A stretch of 64,000 nt of DNA from positions 62,001 to 126,000 of the forward strand of contig NZ_JAHVHV010000003.1 in the NCBI RefSeq assembly GCF_019802085.1, written 5' to 3'. The notes beneath the pieces were generated by a model. It was not told the origin of the DNA and did not search any database. It saw only the letters and a list, made by a program, of their open reading frames with translations. A program made the translations under genes and the position numbers. Each line of letters begins with the position of its first letter. Positions within the stretch are counted from its first letter, which is position 1. This document shows, one piece after another, positions 49,301 to 58,498 of the stretch. The stretch is from Ferrimonas balearica (GTDB lineage: Bacteria > Pseudomonadota > Gammaproteobacteria > Enterobacterales > Shewanellaceae).

Positions 49301-51262
49301 GTGGCCTACACCGGCATCGACTTCGGTATGGACGTCAACGGCGACGGCCAGATCCAGTGGATGGACGAGGCGATCTGTTACTCCTACACCGACAACGGCG
49401 ACTTCTGTGCCGTCAACGACCCCATGCCCGGCACCTACTGGGCGGTGATCGGCAACTGGAAGTGGGAAGGTGAGGATCCCAAGAACGGCGAAGACCACAT
49501 CGTGGCCAGCCTGGCCGTTATCGGCGGTGACGACGACGCCAACCTGATGGTGGAAGGCCCGGCCAGCAACGACGGTCTGACCCCCTACCAGCTGCGTCTG
49601 AACTACAACCTGCCGGACGCCATGGAAGGGGACGCCTACTACGGCGTGATCGCCCTGGGCTCCGACGCCTACAACGACAGCAACATTGGCGACTTCGCGG
49701 TCAAACTGCAGCACATCGGCAGCGACACCGAGATCAGCGCGTCCCAGACCGCGGCCAAGGCCGGCGACATGGTGGACGTGCACGTCAAGCTGGCGCCGAA
49801 CCTGCTGGGTGCGGACCGCGACTTTACCCTGACCACCACCATCCCCGGCCAGTTCACCCTGGTTGAGGACAGCGTGACCCTGGGTAATGTCGGTCTGGCG
49901 GACGATGCCCTGAGCATCGACGGCAACGTCATCACCATCGCCGGTACCCAGGCCTCCTCCATGGACATGCCGCGCCACTACGTGTTCACCACCAACGCCG
50001 ACGATCCCATGTGTCGCGTGCCCTACGGTGATGACCCGGCGTTCTTCGACATGGCGATGGCCGGCTTCGATGCCTCCAGCATTCCGGGCTACTCCAACCG
50101 TCCCCTGCACATCCCGCTCGCCGCCAACGGCCTGCCTCATGTGCCGCTGTACGGTAACCCGGAGATGTACGGTCAGGACGTCCTGGCGATTTCGCCCTTC
50201 GGTTACGTCCAGTTCGATCCCATGCCGGAGTTCTGGAACCAGCACATTCCGTTCACCGACAACTTCCAAAGCTTCCCGGACACCATCATTGCCCCGCTGT
50301 GGCGTGGCGACGTGATGATGCCCGAACAGGTGCGCTTTGACTGGGATCGCCTGCGCTGGATCAACGTGGTGTACGCCGGGATCACCGGCAAGCACTACCT
50401 GTTCCAGTGGGAAGGGGGCGAGGAGTACATGCACTGGTTCCTCGGTAACGAGCCGGATCCGAACGCCTACTACAACATCCAGACCATCATCTCCACCGGC
50501 CTGCAGTTCGAGCCTGGTGATTACGAGATGATCTTCGCCTACAACGCCATGGAGACCGCCAACGCCCACGCCGGCTCGGTGGGCCTGCACGGCTACTGGG
50601 GCGAGCGCGGCTCCTTCGGCCCGGCCTACGGCTACAACAACGACGGTTTCGCCTTCGATGATGTGGATGAGAAGATCAGCGCCGGCACCGTGGTTTGTGC
50701 CGACTACCGCGGTCCTGAGCAGTCCGCCGTGGACCTGATGTTCACCGTTCGAGTCAACAACGCTGCCACCGGCACCAGCGGTGCCATCACCGTGGACAGC
50801 CAGTACAGCGACTCCGAGCTGGTGACCGTCAGCCACGCCCTGGATGTGCCCAGCAACATCACCGTGGCCCAGATCGCCGACCAGATGATGGATGAGAACA
50901 CCACCCTGGAAGGCATCTCCGTGATGTACAACGACGTCCGCGGCACCACCAACGGCATCGAAGTGAGCGGTGAGCACATCAGCGCCATGGTGCACGGCGG
51001 TGAGTCCGGCGCCACCTTCGACATCACTCCGGAAGCCCACTGGTACGGCACCACTGAGGTCACGGTCACCGTCTACGACATGGCCAACCCCAGCGACGCC
51101 GCCAGCACCAGCTTTATGCTGGAAGTGGTCTCCGACGGTGAAGCGGCGCCCCAGCCGCCGGCGCCCGAGCCGGAGCCGGAAACCCGGGACAGCGACAGCG
51201 GTTCCCTGGGCTTCCTGGCCCTGATGCTGCTGGCCCTGCTGCCGCTGCGTCGCCGCGGCTAA
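46304..51262 (+). CDS. Large GlyGly-CTERM subtilisin-like protease (copy 1)
   Basis: A 1652-residue secreted S8 protease. Signal peptide (about residues 1-22); I9-like prodomain (TYIIELADKPAALYHGGIAG, about 90-205); catalytic Asp246 in VLDTGIN, His334 in GHGSHTAS and Ser701 in ISGTSMAAPHVAG. A PA domain is inserted before Ser (about 520-640). The C-terminal 850 residues are beta-rich modules. The tail is an acidic/Pro linker, SDSGSLG, a hydrophobic segment and LRRRG: a GlyGly-CTERM type sorting signal processed by rhombosortase in type II secretion bacteria. Own terminator. Same architecture as copies 2 and 3. Confidence 0.92.
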   Translation: MKMKKATLMTLAAMYMAGGASASGLGEDSQFRNIEITDEILQYNEQLRNGPPRSGMNTDTRPFSNGKNVHRGIALSPDDKVPFRYQEGLTGEQTYIIELADKPAALYHGGIAGLQATAPRYNPAPFSLNAHGANKLNVQSSAVQQYSHYLRGKQDTLLGQISGIVGSNPQVIGQYSLAFNGMALRMTQDQAAAVANQPGVRSVTLEEIHQLQTDVGPQHIGADQFWDGSLTGVEHRGEGIVVGVLDTGINTDHVSFSDMPEDGYTYTNPLGSGNFLGDCEKEEFVSMCNDKLIGVRSYEVITDKYWEPVYQPDEPWWNIENPVRPANGEDYHGHGSHTASTAAGNTLYDVDYVVPEFAVESDGIATGLKFPMVSGVAPRANVIMYQVCWPNDGSYGEDFGGCPGSALMSGIEDAIADGVDVINYSIGSTFGSFPWESPIEMAFLAAREAGISVAASAGNSYSPQYSSQARGAIDHLSPWLTSVAATTHGRGIEVINKALTGMAGGDTPAPADVEGGGITGAYSGPIVLAADYGDARCNEPFAEGTFDLDPDGTPFASAPIVVCERGDIARVTKAVNAAAGGAGGFILYNTSSWGDTANIANDAYAIPGIHVDYYVGRDLKNWLGSGMGHTATITAAEVVTTETLADYVADFSSRGPNLANPDVMSPNLAAPGVSVYAAYADDMPFSAAPMPTDFAAISGTSMAAPHVAGAMALLQQANPDWTPAMIQSALMTTASLDGVTRSKDGYPYDPVQAGYADAGSGVINVARAQKAGLLLDETGANYRAANPKNGGNVTTLNLPYLYNDNCAGTCTWMRTFTATTDGTWDVSAEPLPMDGAAMLEVEVSPKQFTLMAGQTQAIMVTAKVMEVEAIGADTSMLQLLGRVDLKPQSDSLPDQYLPVGVRYSGDTLPVEVSGIIHRQSGHTLTPMLMTDEIQSFNYTVSGLTKGERYDLHLSRALTRINEDQNTTEEVMNDPGSEVIFFDVPEGTKRIVWEVLSADKVAYTGIDFGMDVNGDGQIQWMDEAICYSYTDNGDFCAVNDPMPGTYWAVIGNWKWEGEDPKNGEDHIVASLAVIGGDDDANLMVEGPASNDGLTPYQLRLNYNLPDAMEGDAYYGVIALGSDAYNDSNIGDFAVKLQHIGSDTEISASQTAAKAGDMVDVHVKLAPNLLGADRDFTLTTTIPGQFTLVEDSVTLGNVGLADDALSIDGNVITIAGTQASSMDMPRHYVFTTNADDPMCRVPYGDDPAFFDMAMAGFDASSIPGYSNRPLHIPLAANGLPHVPLYGNPEMYGQDVLAISPFGYVQFDPMPEFWNQHIPFTDNFQSFPDTIIAPLWRGDVMMPEQVRFDWDRLRWINVVYAGITGKHYLFQWEGGEEYMHWFLGNEPDPNAYYNIQTIISTGLQFEPGDYEMIFAYNAMETANAHAGSVGLHGYWGERGSFGPAYGYNNDGFAFDDVDEKISAGTVVCADYRGPEQSAVDLMFTVRVNNAATGTSGAITVDSQYSDSELVTVSHALDVPSNITVAQIADQMMDENTTLEGISVMYNDVRGTTNGIEVSGEHISAMVHGGESGATFDITPEAHWYGTTEVTVTVYDMANPSDAASTSFMLEVVSDGEAAPQPPAPEPEPETRDSDSGSLGFLALMLLALLPLRRRG

Positions 51263-51282
51263 GGCCCAAAGCCTGCCCAACC

Positions 51283-51310
51283 AACCACCCCTTCGGGGGT
51301 GGTTTTTTTT
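51283..51310 (+). terminator. Terminator of subtilase 1
   Basis: Stem AACCACCCC/GGGGTGGTT with a TTCG tetraloop (51283-51304), followed by six further T residues. Confidence 0.92.
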
Positions 51311-51465
51311 TGCCCGCGCGTCCTCCCCGCTCCACCATTGATACCTTTTGTGAATTAAAAATATTTTTCGAATGCAAAAAGCCAATGCAATAAAAATGTC
51401 ACAATTGAAATAAATAGCTGTTTTTATTGGTTTTTGGTGGATTCAGACTCAGTCGCGATTGAATG
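51311..51465. other. AT-rich intergenic stretch before subtilase 2
   Basis: No gene. Strongly AT-rich compared with the flanks, with TTTTTATTGG and AAATATTTTT runs that would suit a promoter or nucleoid-protein binding; no convincing paired -35/-10 could be fixed. Confidence 0.4.
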
Positions 51466-51639
51466 TTATGCATGATAATGATGCATTGAGATCGTATAAC
51501 GCATTGGATCGCCGCAACCAAAGTGCAACAGAATGGCCTCAGAGCGGTTACAGCCGCCATCACCGCCGTTGCGATGGCTCTGCCCTCGAAACGGCGACAG
51601 GACTAAGACCAGGGAGCTGTCTTAGGGACAGCTAAGGGT
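51466..51639 (+). promoter_or_regulatory. Promoter region and structured 5' leader of subtilase 2
   Basis: Shares blocks with subtilase 1 in the same order: TTATGCATGA (51466), GCATTGGATCG (51511), GCAACA (51525), CAGAGC (51540), AAGACCAGGGA (51605-51615). Two ATGCAT copies lie 13 bp apart. Predicted stems: GCGG/CCGC (51543-51556), GCCGTT/AACGGC (51565-51570 with 51590-51595), and AGCTGTC-TTAGG-GACAGCT (51615-51633). An alternative CTTAG/CTAAG pairing excludes the last. The last stem contains an AGGGA that may be the ribosome site. Confidence 0.5.
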
Positions 51640-54600
51640 ATGACGTTGAAAATTAAGCATCTGGCCATAGCCACGTCCGCGGCGCTCTACGCCGCAGGCC
51701 TGGCGGCAGCGGGCCAAGCGGGCCCCATCCCATCCGGCGAGATCACCGTGGACCCGTTCCACATGACCGCCGAACAGTACGCCGAGATCCAGGCTCACCA
51801 GCAGCGGCTGCAAAACCGCCCGGGCCTGACCAGCGGTCCCAACCAGCACATCGGCCAAGCCGGTAAAGTGCCCTTCGTCTACGAGGATGGCCTCAGCGGC
51901 GAGCACACCTACATCATCCAGCTGGATGATCAGCCGCTGGCCACCTACCGTGGTGGCATCGCCGGCCTGAACGCCACCGCACCGGGCAGCGCCCCGGCGG
52001 CGTTCGGCCAGGGCAGCAAGCTGAACATCCACAGCGGCGACAGCCGCAGCTACCTGCAGTACCTGTCCAGTCGCCAGGCCGAGGTGCACAGTGCCATCAC
52101 CGGCACCCTGCGCACCCACCAGCCGGTGAAGCAGTCGTTCCAGTACGCCTTCAACGGCATCAGCATGACCCTGACCCAGCAGCAGGCCGCCCGCGTGGCC
52201 AAGATGGCCGGGGTGCGCGCCGTGACCCGCTCCACCGTACTGGAGCTGCACACCGATGTTGGTCCTCAGCACATCGGTGCCGAGGCGATCTGGAACGGCA
52301 ACGCCACCGCCGGCACCGGCTTTACCGGCAAAGGGATCATCGTTGGGATCCTGGACACCGGCATCAACACCGCCCACCCGGCCTTCGCCGCCATGGGTGA
52401 CGATGGCGTGGCCATCGAGAACCCCTGGGGCACCGGCACCTACGTGGGGGATTGTGAGCTGGAAGAGTTTGTCACCCTGTGTAACGACAAACTCATCGGC
52501 GTGCGCTCCTACCCCATGATCACCGACACCTACGGTGATCCTGTGTTCCGCGGCATGCACCCGCTCACCCCCTGGGAGATGGCGCGCCCGGCCAACGGCG
52601 AAGACTACAACGGCCACGGCTCCCACACCGCCTCCACCGCGGCGGGCAACGTGCTGTTCAACGTGCCCTACCAGATGAGCGAAGCCGGCTACGGCGAAAC
52701 CATCACCGGCCGCGACACCGATCTGGTGTTCCCCCGGGTCTCCGGTGTGGCCCCCCACGCCAACCTCATCTCCTACCAGGTGTGCTGGGCCGGTGGCCCG
52801 GAAGATCCCTACGCCGGTTGCCCCGAAGAGGTAACCCTGATGGCGGTGGAAGACGCCATCCGTGATGGCGTGGACGTGATCAACTACTCCGTTGGCGGCG
52901 CCGAGCGCCTGCCCTGGGCCTCCCCCACCGAGCTGGCCTTCCTGGCCGCTCGTGAAGCGGGTATCTCCGTGGCCACCTCCGCCGGTAACGCCGGTTACGC
53001 CTGGATGGACCACGTCTCGCCCTGGCTGACCTCCGTCGCGGCCACCACCCACGGTCGGGTGCTGGACTCCGGTGAGAAGCGGGTGGAGAACTTCGAGGGC
53101 GGCGACAGCAACCCCTCCAGCTGGGGCATGAGCGCCAAGAGCCTGACCGGCCCCTACACCGGCCCCGTGGTCTCCGCCGCCGACTACGGCGACGGCAGCT
53201 GTGACAGCCCCTTCCCGGCGGGCACCTTTGCCGCGCTGCCCGACGGCACGCCGCTGGCCGAAGCCCCCATCGTGGTGTGCGGTCGCAGCGATCAGCCCCG
53301 AGTGGCCAAGTCCGACAACGTCAAAGAGGGCGGTGCCGGCGGGATGATCCTCTACAACACCCAGTCCGACTGGGAGTACGGCGATTCCCGCTTCCAGAAG
53401 GTGGACGACTACTACTCCCTGCCTTCCGCCCACATCGGCAACTACGACGGCGGTAAGATCCTCGACTGGCTGGCCACCGGCACCGGTCACCGTGCCAGCC
53501 TGACCGACGGCTCCCTGTTCACCACCGAACGGGCCGCGGACCAGCTGGCGATGTTCTCCTCCCGCGGTCCCAGCACCACCAACCCGAACGTGATGGCCCC
53601 CACCGTGGCCGCACCCGGGGTGGACGTGTTTGCCGCCTACGCCAACGATCGTCTGTTCACCCTGGACGGCTTCGGCATGAACTGGGCGATGATCAGCGGC
53701 ACCTCCATGGCCTCGCCCCATGTGGCTGGCGCCATGGCCCTGATCAAGGCCGCCCGTCCCGATTGGACGCCGGCCCAGATCCAGTCCGCCCTGACCACCA
53801 CCGCCAGCAAAGTCGCGGTGCACGTGGACGACTACGGCAATACCGGTCCGGTGGGCTATGACGACGCCGGCGCCGGGGTGATCAACGTGGATCGCGCCGT
53901 GATGGCCAGCCTGGTTCAGGATGAGACCATCGCCAACTACGAGGCCGCCAACCCCCAGGCCGGGGGCGACGTGCGCACCCTCAACACCCCCTACCTGGTG
54001 GATCGCGACTGTCAGGGCAGCTGCACCTGGTTCCGGACCTTCACCGCCACCGAAAGCGGCAGCTGGACGGTGACCGCCGAAGAGCTGGAAAACCTGGGTG
54101 CCTCGCTGATGAACCTGGAGGTGACGCCGGCCCAGTTCACCCTGGCCGCCGGTGAAAGCCAGCGGGTGATGGTGACCGCCACCCTGCCGGACGTGGACTT
54201 CCAGACCGATGCCCCCATCGGCCCGGGCAACACCGACGGGGCGACCTTCTACGGCAAACTGATGCTGACCCCCTCGGACACCGCCAAGCCGGTGCAGACC
54301 CTGCCGGTGATCGCCGCCTACGACCGCGCTTCCCTGCCGGTCATCGTCCAGGCGGAAGTGGGCCGTGACCAGGGCAACCTGCTCACCCCCAATGTGATCC
54401 TGCCGCCCTCCAGCGCCATCGAGGCCAGCGTCTACGGCATGGTCAGCGGCGAGAGCAAGGAGTACAGACTGCAGATGAACACCCAGTGGCCCTGGGACAT
54501 CGTCGACGCCCTGCCCTCCGATGACTCCCAGATCGGCTACCGGATGTTCACCGTCCCCACCGGCACCAAGCGCCTGGTGGTGGAGATCGCCGAAGAGGAC

Positions 54601-56562
54601 GATCTGGCCCGCTTCTCCAGCCGCATCGACCTGGGTCGCGACGTCAACGGCGACGGCCTGATCAACTGGGGCGAGGAGGCGATCTGCATCTCCGACTGGC
54701 GCCTGGCGGACTACTGTGCCATCAACAACCCGGAGCCCGGGGTGTACTGGTACATGGTCAGCAACATGAAGATCGGCACCGGCTGGTGGGATCCCTACGA
54801 TGAGGCTCACCGCATCGTCACCAACGTCAGCATCATCAGCGACCAGGTGACCGACCGCCTGAGCCTGAGCCCCATCACCAGTGACGGCGTCAGCGCGCAA
54901 CCGCTGCAGCTGAACTGGGACATCAACGGCGTCGAGCCGGGCAGCATCCTGCACGCGGTGGTCGAGCTGGGTTCCGACGGCTTCAATCCCGCCGACATCG
55001 GCATGCTGCCGGTGCGCCTGGAGCGAGGCGAGGCGGACGTGCAGTTCAGCGCCAGCCACGAAGGCGCCCGCGTCGGTGACGTGGTGGAGTTTGAAGTGGT
55101 GCAGCAGGCCAACCTGTTTGGCAGCGAGCGCAACATCAACCTGACCGTGGAACTGCCCACCGGCCTGACCCTCATCGAGGAGAGCCTCCGGGGCAACGAG
55201 TTTGCCAACGACCTCCTGAGCGTTGACGGCAACCGCGTGGTGCTGGACGCCACCCAGGTCTCCTCCAAGGACGCGCCACGGACCTACGAGTACACCACCA
55301 ACCTGGACGACCCCATGTGTCGCCTGCCGTTCAGCAACTTCCCGCAGTTTGTGGACTTGCCGAGCATCGGGGTGCCGCAGCTGCCGGCGTTCAGCAACGA
55401 GTGGGACCAGATGTTCGAGATCCCGGACTTCATCGGGGCGGACAACTACTACCCGCACATCCCGCTGTACGGCGTCCAGGCCAAGGACACCACCAACATC
55501 GTGACCATCCAGGGTGACGGCCTGCTGCGCTTCGACGCGCACGCGCTGTTCTCCGTGCCCGGCTACAGCCTGGCCCCGGACGGGGCGCGTGACCTGATGG
55601 TGGCACCTTTCTGGCGCGCCAACGCGGTCTCCATCAACGAGTCCGGCGTCGATTTCGACACCTTCACGCCCTACGAGTACGGTGTGTACGCCGCCTCCCT
55701 GAACCAGGGCGCCTACATGGCCACCCAGTGGAAGCGGATGTACAACGCCGAGTCCAGTGGCGGTCCCTGGGGCGGTCTGGTGGTGGACAAGAGCACCCAC
55801 TTCGACTTCATGACCCTGGCCTCCAGCGTCATCGATTTCACCCCGGGGGTGTACGAGCTGTACTTCGCCTACGGTGAGATGGACAGCAACCTGGGTGAGC
55901 ACACCGTGGGCCTGAAGGGCTACGAAGGGGTGCGCGGCTTCTACTACCCGGTCAACGGTTACCACTACGACGAGTACGCGGTGAACGAACCGGAGAAGCT
56001 GGCCAGCAACCTGCTGGTGTGCGCCAACTACCAGGGTCCGGAGAGCACCCGTGCTGTGGTTCGCTTCGCCGCCCTGGTGACCCCCGAGGCGGTGGCCAGC
56101 AGCCTGCCGGTGACCCTCACCGCCCAGGCGGACGGGGGCAACACCGTGGTGGACAGCCGCATCCTCGATGTGGCCGGCAACATCACCGTGTTCGACCTGG
56201 CCGACCAGGTGATGGAGGAGAACGCCACCCTGAGCGGGCTGAGCGTGGACTACGTGCACAGCGGCAACCGCGCCGTGGCCCTGATGGTGGAGGGGGATAA
56301 CCTCAGCGCCGAGATCGACGGCATGACCTTCAGCCTGACGCCGGACGCCCACTGGCACGGTGAGTCTGTGGTGACCGTCACCGTCTACGACGCCGGAAAC
56401 CCCCAGGACGCGGCCAGCACCCAGTTCCTGCTGACCGTGAACTCCGATGGCACCGAGCCGCCGACCGTTGAGCCGCCGGCACCGCCGAAGAAAGACAGTG
56501 GTTCCCTGGGCTTCCTCGCCCTGATGCTGTTGGCCCTGTTGCCACTGCGTCGCCGCGGCTAA
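51640..56562 (+). CDS. Large GlyGly-CTERM subtilisin-like protease (copy 2)
   Basis: A 1640-residue paralogue of copy 1 with the same order: signal peptide, prodomain (TYIIQLDDQPLATYRGGIAG), catalytic Asp239 in ILDTGIN, His326 in GHGSHTAS, PA insert (PIVVCGRSDQPRVAK within it), Ser689 in ISGTSMASPHVAG, long beta-rich C-terminal region with Cys pairs (MCRLPF; LVCANYQGPE) and tail DSGSLGFLALMLLALLPLRR. The tail is nearly identical to copy 1. The start codon has an unusual context: AAGGG is only one base before ATG, and a better-spaced AGGGA lies within a hairpin. Confidence 0.92.
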   Translation: MTLKIKHLAIATSAALYAAGLAAAGQAGPIPSGEITVDPFHMTAEQYAEIQAHQQRLQNRPGLTSGPNQHIGQAGKVPFVYEDGLSGEHTYIIQLDDQPLATYRGGIAGLNATAPGSAPAAFGQGSKLNIHSGDSRSYLQYLSSRQAEVHSAITGTLRTHQPVKQSFQYAFNGISMTLTQQQAARVAKMAGVRAVTRSTVLELHTDVGPQHIGAEAIWNGNATAGTGFTGKGIIVGILDTGINTAHPAFAAMGDDGVAIENPWGTGTYVGDCELEEFVTLCNDKLIGVRSYPMITDTYGDPVFRGMHPLTPWEMARPANGEDYNGHGSHTASTAAGNVLFNVPYQMSEAGYGETITGRDTDLVFPRVSGVAPHANLISYQVCWAGGPEDPYAGCPEEVTLMAVEDAIRDGVDVINYSVGGAERLPWASPTELAFLAAREAGISVATSAGNAGYAWMDHVSPWLTSVAATTHGRVLDSGEKRVENFEGGDSNPSSWGMSAKSLTGPYTGPVVSAADYGDGSCDSPFPAGTFAALPDGTPLAEAPIVVCGRSDQPRVAKSDNVKEGGAGGMILYNTQSDWEYGDSRFQKVDDYYSLPSAHIGNYDGGKILDWLATGTGHRASLTDGSLFTTERAADQLAMFSSRGPSTTNPNVMAPTVAAPGVDVFAAYANDRLFTLDGFGMNWAMISGTSMASPHVAGAMALIKAARPDWTPAQIQSALTTTASKVAVHVDDYGNTGPVGYDDAGAGVINVDRAVMASLVQDETIANYEAANPQAGGDVRTLNTPYLVDRDCQGSCTWFRTFTATESGSWTVTAEELENLGASLMNLEVTPAQFTLAAGESQRVMVTATLPDVDFQTDAPIGPGNTDGATFYGKLMLTPSDTAKPVQTLPVIAAYDRASLPVIVQAEVGRDQGNLLTPNVILPPSSAIEASVYGMVSGESKEYRLQMNTQWPWDIVDALPSDDSQIGYRMFTVPTGTKRLVVEIAEEDDLARFSSRIDLGRDVNGDGLINWGEEAICISDWRLADYCAINNPEPGVYWYMVSNMKIGTGWWDPYDEAHRIVTNVSIISDQVTDRLSLSPITSDGVSAQPLQLNWDINGVEPGSILHAVVELGSDGFNPADIGMLPVRLERGEADVQFSASHEGARVGDVVEFEVVQQANLFGSERNINLTVELPTGLTLIEESLRGNEFANDLLSVDGNRVVLDATQVSSKDAPRTYEYTTNLDDPMCRLPFSNFPQFVDLPSIGVPQLPAFSNEWDQMFEIPDFIGADNYYPHIPLYGVQAKDTTNIVTIQGDGLLRFDAHALFSVPGYSLAPDGARDLMVAPFWRANAVSINESGVDFDTFTPYEYGVYAASLNQGAYMATQWKRMYNAESSGGPWGGLVVDKSTHFDFMTLASSVIDFTPGVYELYFAYGEMDSNLGEHTVGLKGYEGVRGFYYPVNGYHYDEYAVNEPEKLASNLLVCANYQGPESTRAVVRFAALVTPEAVASSLPVTLTAQADGGNTVVDSRILDVAGNITVFDLADQVMEENATLSGLSVDYVHSGNRAVALMVEGDNLSAEIDGMTFSLTPDAHWHGESVVTVTVYDAGNPQDAASTQFLLTVNSDGTEPPTVEPPAPPKKDSGSLGFLALMLLALLPLRRRG

Positions 56563-56577
56563 GGCCGAACTTGGTAC

Positions 56578-56602
56578 AACCGCCCTTCGGGGCGGTTTTT
56601 TT
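56578..56602 (+). terminator. Terminator of subtilase 2
   Basis: Stem AACCGCCC/GGGCGGTT with a TTCG loop followed by TTTTT. Confidence 0.9.
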
Positions 56603-56613
56603 GTGCCTGTGGG

Positions 56614-57291
56614 TCAGTAACGGCCGATGCTCAGCTCGGTGACGTAGCAGCTGGGCTTGGCCGAAAGCGCGTTCAGGATGTACTGGGCCACCTCCTCCGG
56701 CGCCATAAAGCCGCTGGGATCCACGTGGTCTGACTGGGCCCAGAACTCGCTGTTGATCCCCGCCGGGTAGAGGTTCACCAGACGCATGGGCGCGCCCTTG
56801 AGCTCCAGGCGCAACGACTCAAGGAAGCCCTTCATGCCCCATTTGCTGGCGCAGTACACCGTCTCCTCCGCCTTGCCCACCTGGGCGGCGGTGGAGAGGA
56901 CGTTGGCCAGCACCCCCTCCCGCTCGGACCAGCGACGCACCACCTCCCGGGCCACCAGGATGGTGCTCAGCAGGTTGTTGTTGAGCATCGATGCGATGGC
57001 CTCATCGGACAGCGACTCCAGGGGGCCAAACTGCCCCACCCCGGCACAGTGCACCACCCAACCCGGCGCTCCGCCCCAGGCCTCGGCAAAATCGAACGCC
57101 TGACGCACCGCCTCCGCCTGGCTGAGATCCACGGCGATGGGCAGCACCGCATCCCCCAGCTCCTCCGCCAGCGCCGACAGCTTGTCCGCCTGACGTCCCA
57201 TCAACACCACCTTGTGACCCTCGGCCACCATGGCCCGGGCCAGGGCCCGACCCAATCCCGAGCCCGCCCCGGTTACGATCCGCATTGTCAT
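56614..57291 (-). CDS. Short-chain dehydrogenase/reductase
   Basis: A 225-residue Rossmann enzyme: cofactor motif VTGAGSGLGRALARA, NNNL-type loop (MLNNNLLSTILV), and catalytic YCASKWGMKG (Tyr and Lys). Substrate unknown. It begins 26 bases after the stop of the LysR copy 2 gene on the same strand and may be cotranscribed with it. Two starts, 57291 and 57285, are possible. Confidence 0.88.
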   Translation of the reverse strand: MTMRIVTGAGSGLGRALARAMVAEGHKVVLMGRQADKLSALAEELGDAVLPIAVDLSQAEAVRQAFDFAEAWGGAPGWVVHCAGVGQFGPLESLSDEAIASMLNNNLLSTILVAREVVRRWSEREGVLANVLSTAAQVGKAEETVYCASKWGMKGFLESLRLELKGAPMRLVNLYPAGINSEFWAQSDHVDPSGFMAPEEVAQYILNALSAKPSCYVTELSIGRY

Positions 57292-57317
57292 CGGTCATCC
57301 CTTTGCTATTCCGTGTC

Positions 57318-58274
57318 CTAACAAGGGTATAACTCTGCTTCCTCGCTGACCACTGCGTGGGCCTGGGCGTCGATGGCCGCCAGCAACTGACGGGAGATGG
57401 GCGGTGCGGTACGGTCCTTCAGGGAGAGGATCCCGTAGTGTGCCGAGATGGCCTCCATGTCCGCCACGGTGAGCAGCGCCATCTGACCGGCGCGCACCTC
57501 CTGGTGAACGCTGGACAGCGGTGCCATGGCCAGCAGCTGGCCATCGCGGATGGCAGGTTTCACCGCCAGGAAGTGATCGAAACGCACCATCCGCCGCCCG
57601 GCCACCAGGCTGCCCTGGGCCAGGGCAGGAAAGTGCTGCTGCCAGAACCCCTGTGGCAGATTGCGGGGCAGCGCCAGTGGGTACTGCAGCAGATCCGCCA
57701 GCCACACCCGGGCGCGGGCCCGCAGCGGGTGCTTGGGGCTGCAGCAGATCACCACCGGCTGGGGCGGCAGCGGCTGAATGCTGAGCTCCTCCCGGTGGAT
57801 CAGCCCGGTGGCCTGGATCTCCTCCACCAGGTAGTGCAGTTCGCCGGACTTGAGCTGCTGCAAAGAGCGCTCCCAGTGATCCACCCGCAGCTCCAGGTTC
57901 AGCGTCGGGTAGCGGTCGGTCAGCTGGCCCAATACGGGACCGATTAGGGTCTCCGCCGGGATCGGGCTGGCCCCCAGGGTCAGGGTCACCCAGTCCTTCT
58001 GGTGGATGAACTCCAGCTCCTGGCTGAGCTGGCGCATATCGCCGACGATGCGCTCGCCATGGCGCAGCACCGCCTCACCGTAAGGGGTCAGCACCACCCC
58101 ACTGCGACGCCGGTCCAGCAGCTTGACCTCCAGGATCTCCTCCATCCGCTGAATGCTGCGGGTCAGGGTGGGCTGGCTGATCCTCAGCAACTCGGCGGCG
58201 CCCCGGAAGCTGCCCTTGCGGCACAGCATCTGGAAGTGGCGCAGGTGGCGGATCTCGATCATGTTGGTGCGCAT
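57318..58274 (-). CDS. LysR-family transcriptional regulator (copy 2)
   Basis: A 318-residue paralogue of the regulator at 44934-45884. The same landmarks recur: [74 protein letters not shown]. The start at 58274 aligns with copy 1 (MRTNMIEIRH) and has GAGG upstream. It lies downstream of subtilase 3 on the same strand but behind a strong terminator, and upstream of the dehydrogenase. Confidence 0.9.
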   Translation of the reverse strand: MRTNMIEIRHLRHFQMLCRKGSFRGAAELLRISQPTLTRSIQRMEEILEVKLLDRRRSGVVLTPYGEAVLRHGERIVGDMRQLSQELEFIHQKDWVTLTLGASPIPAETLIGPVLGQLTDRYPTLNLELRVDHWERSLQQLKSGELHYLVEEIQATGLIHREELSIQPLPPQPVVICCSPKHPLRARARVWLADLLQYPLALPRNLPQGFWQQHFPALAQGSLVAGRRMVRFDHFLAVKPAIRDGQLLAMAPLSSVHQEVRAGQMALLTVADMEAISAHYGILSLKDRTAPPISRQLLAAIDAQAHAVVSEEAELYPC

Positions 58275-58442
58275 GGGAACCTCATAGACAGACAGGATGA
58301 ACCCGGTCGCCGCGGTCCCTGGCATCGGGGGAGACGCATAGCCGGGACTCATTCCCGCCATGCACAGGGCGCCATTGAAGCGGTAATCGGGGCCAAGGGA
58401 AAATTAATTCGATATTAAGCAGGCGAGTTAAGCCGTTATTAG

Positions 58443-58480
58443 AAAAGCAAAAATCAGGGCCTTGCCAAGCAAGGCCCTGA
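58443..58480 (-). terminator. Terminator of subtilase 3
   Basis: A 12-bp perfect stem TCAGGGCCTTGC/GCAAGGCCCTGA with a 3-base loop (58454-58480); on the minus strand TTTTTGCTTTT follows. Strong, so LysR copy 2 should have its own promoter in 58275-58442. Confidence 0.92.
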
Positions 58481-58498
58481 GGGTCTAGTGCGCGAAAA

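Noticed and set aside
51622-56358. A 1578-codon open frame on the minus strand opposite subtilase 2, and a similar 850-codon frame opposite subtilase 1
   Set aside because: Composition is a mirror of GC-rich codons (long runs of Gly, His, Val, Ala), there are no domains, and the plus strand encodes clear proteases. These are shadows of codon bias.
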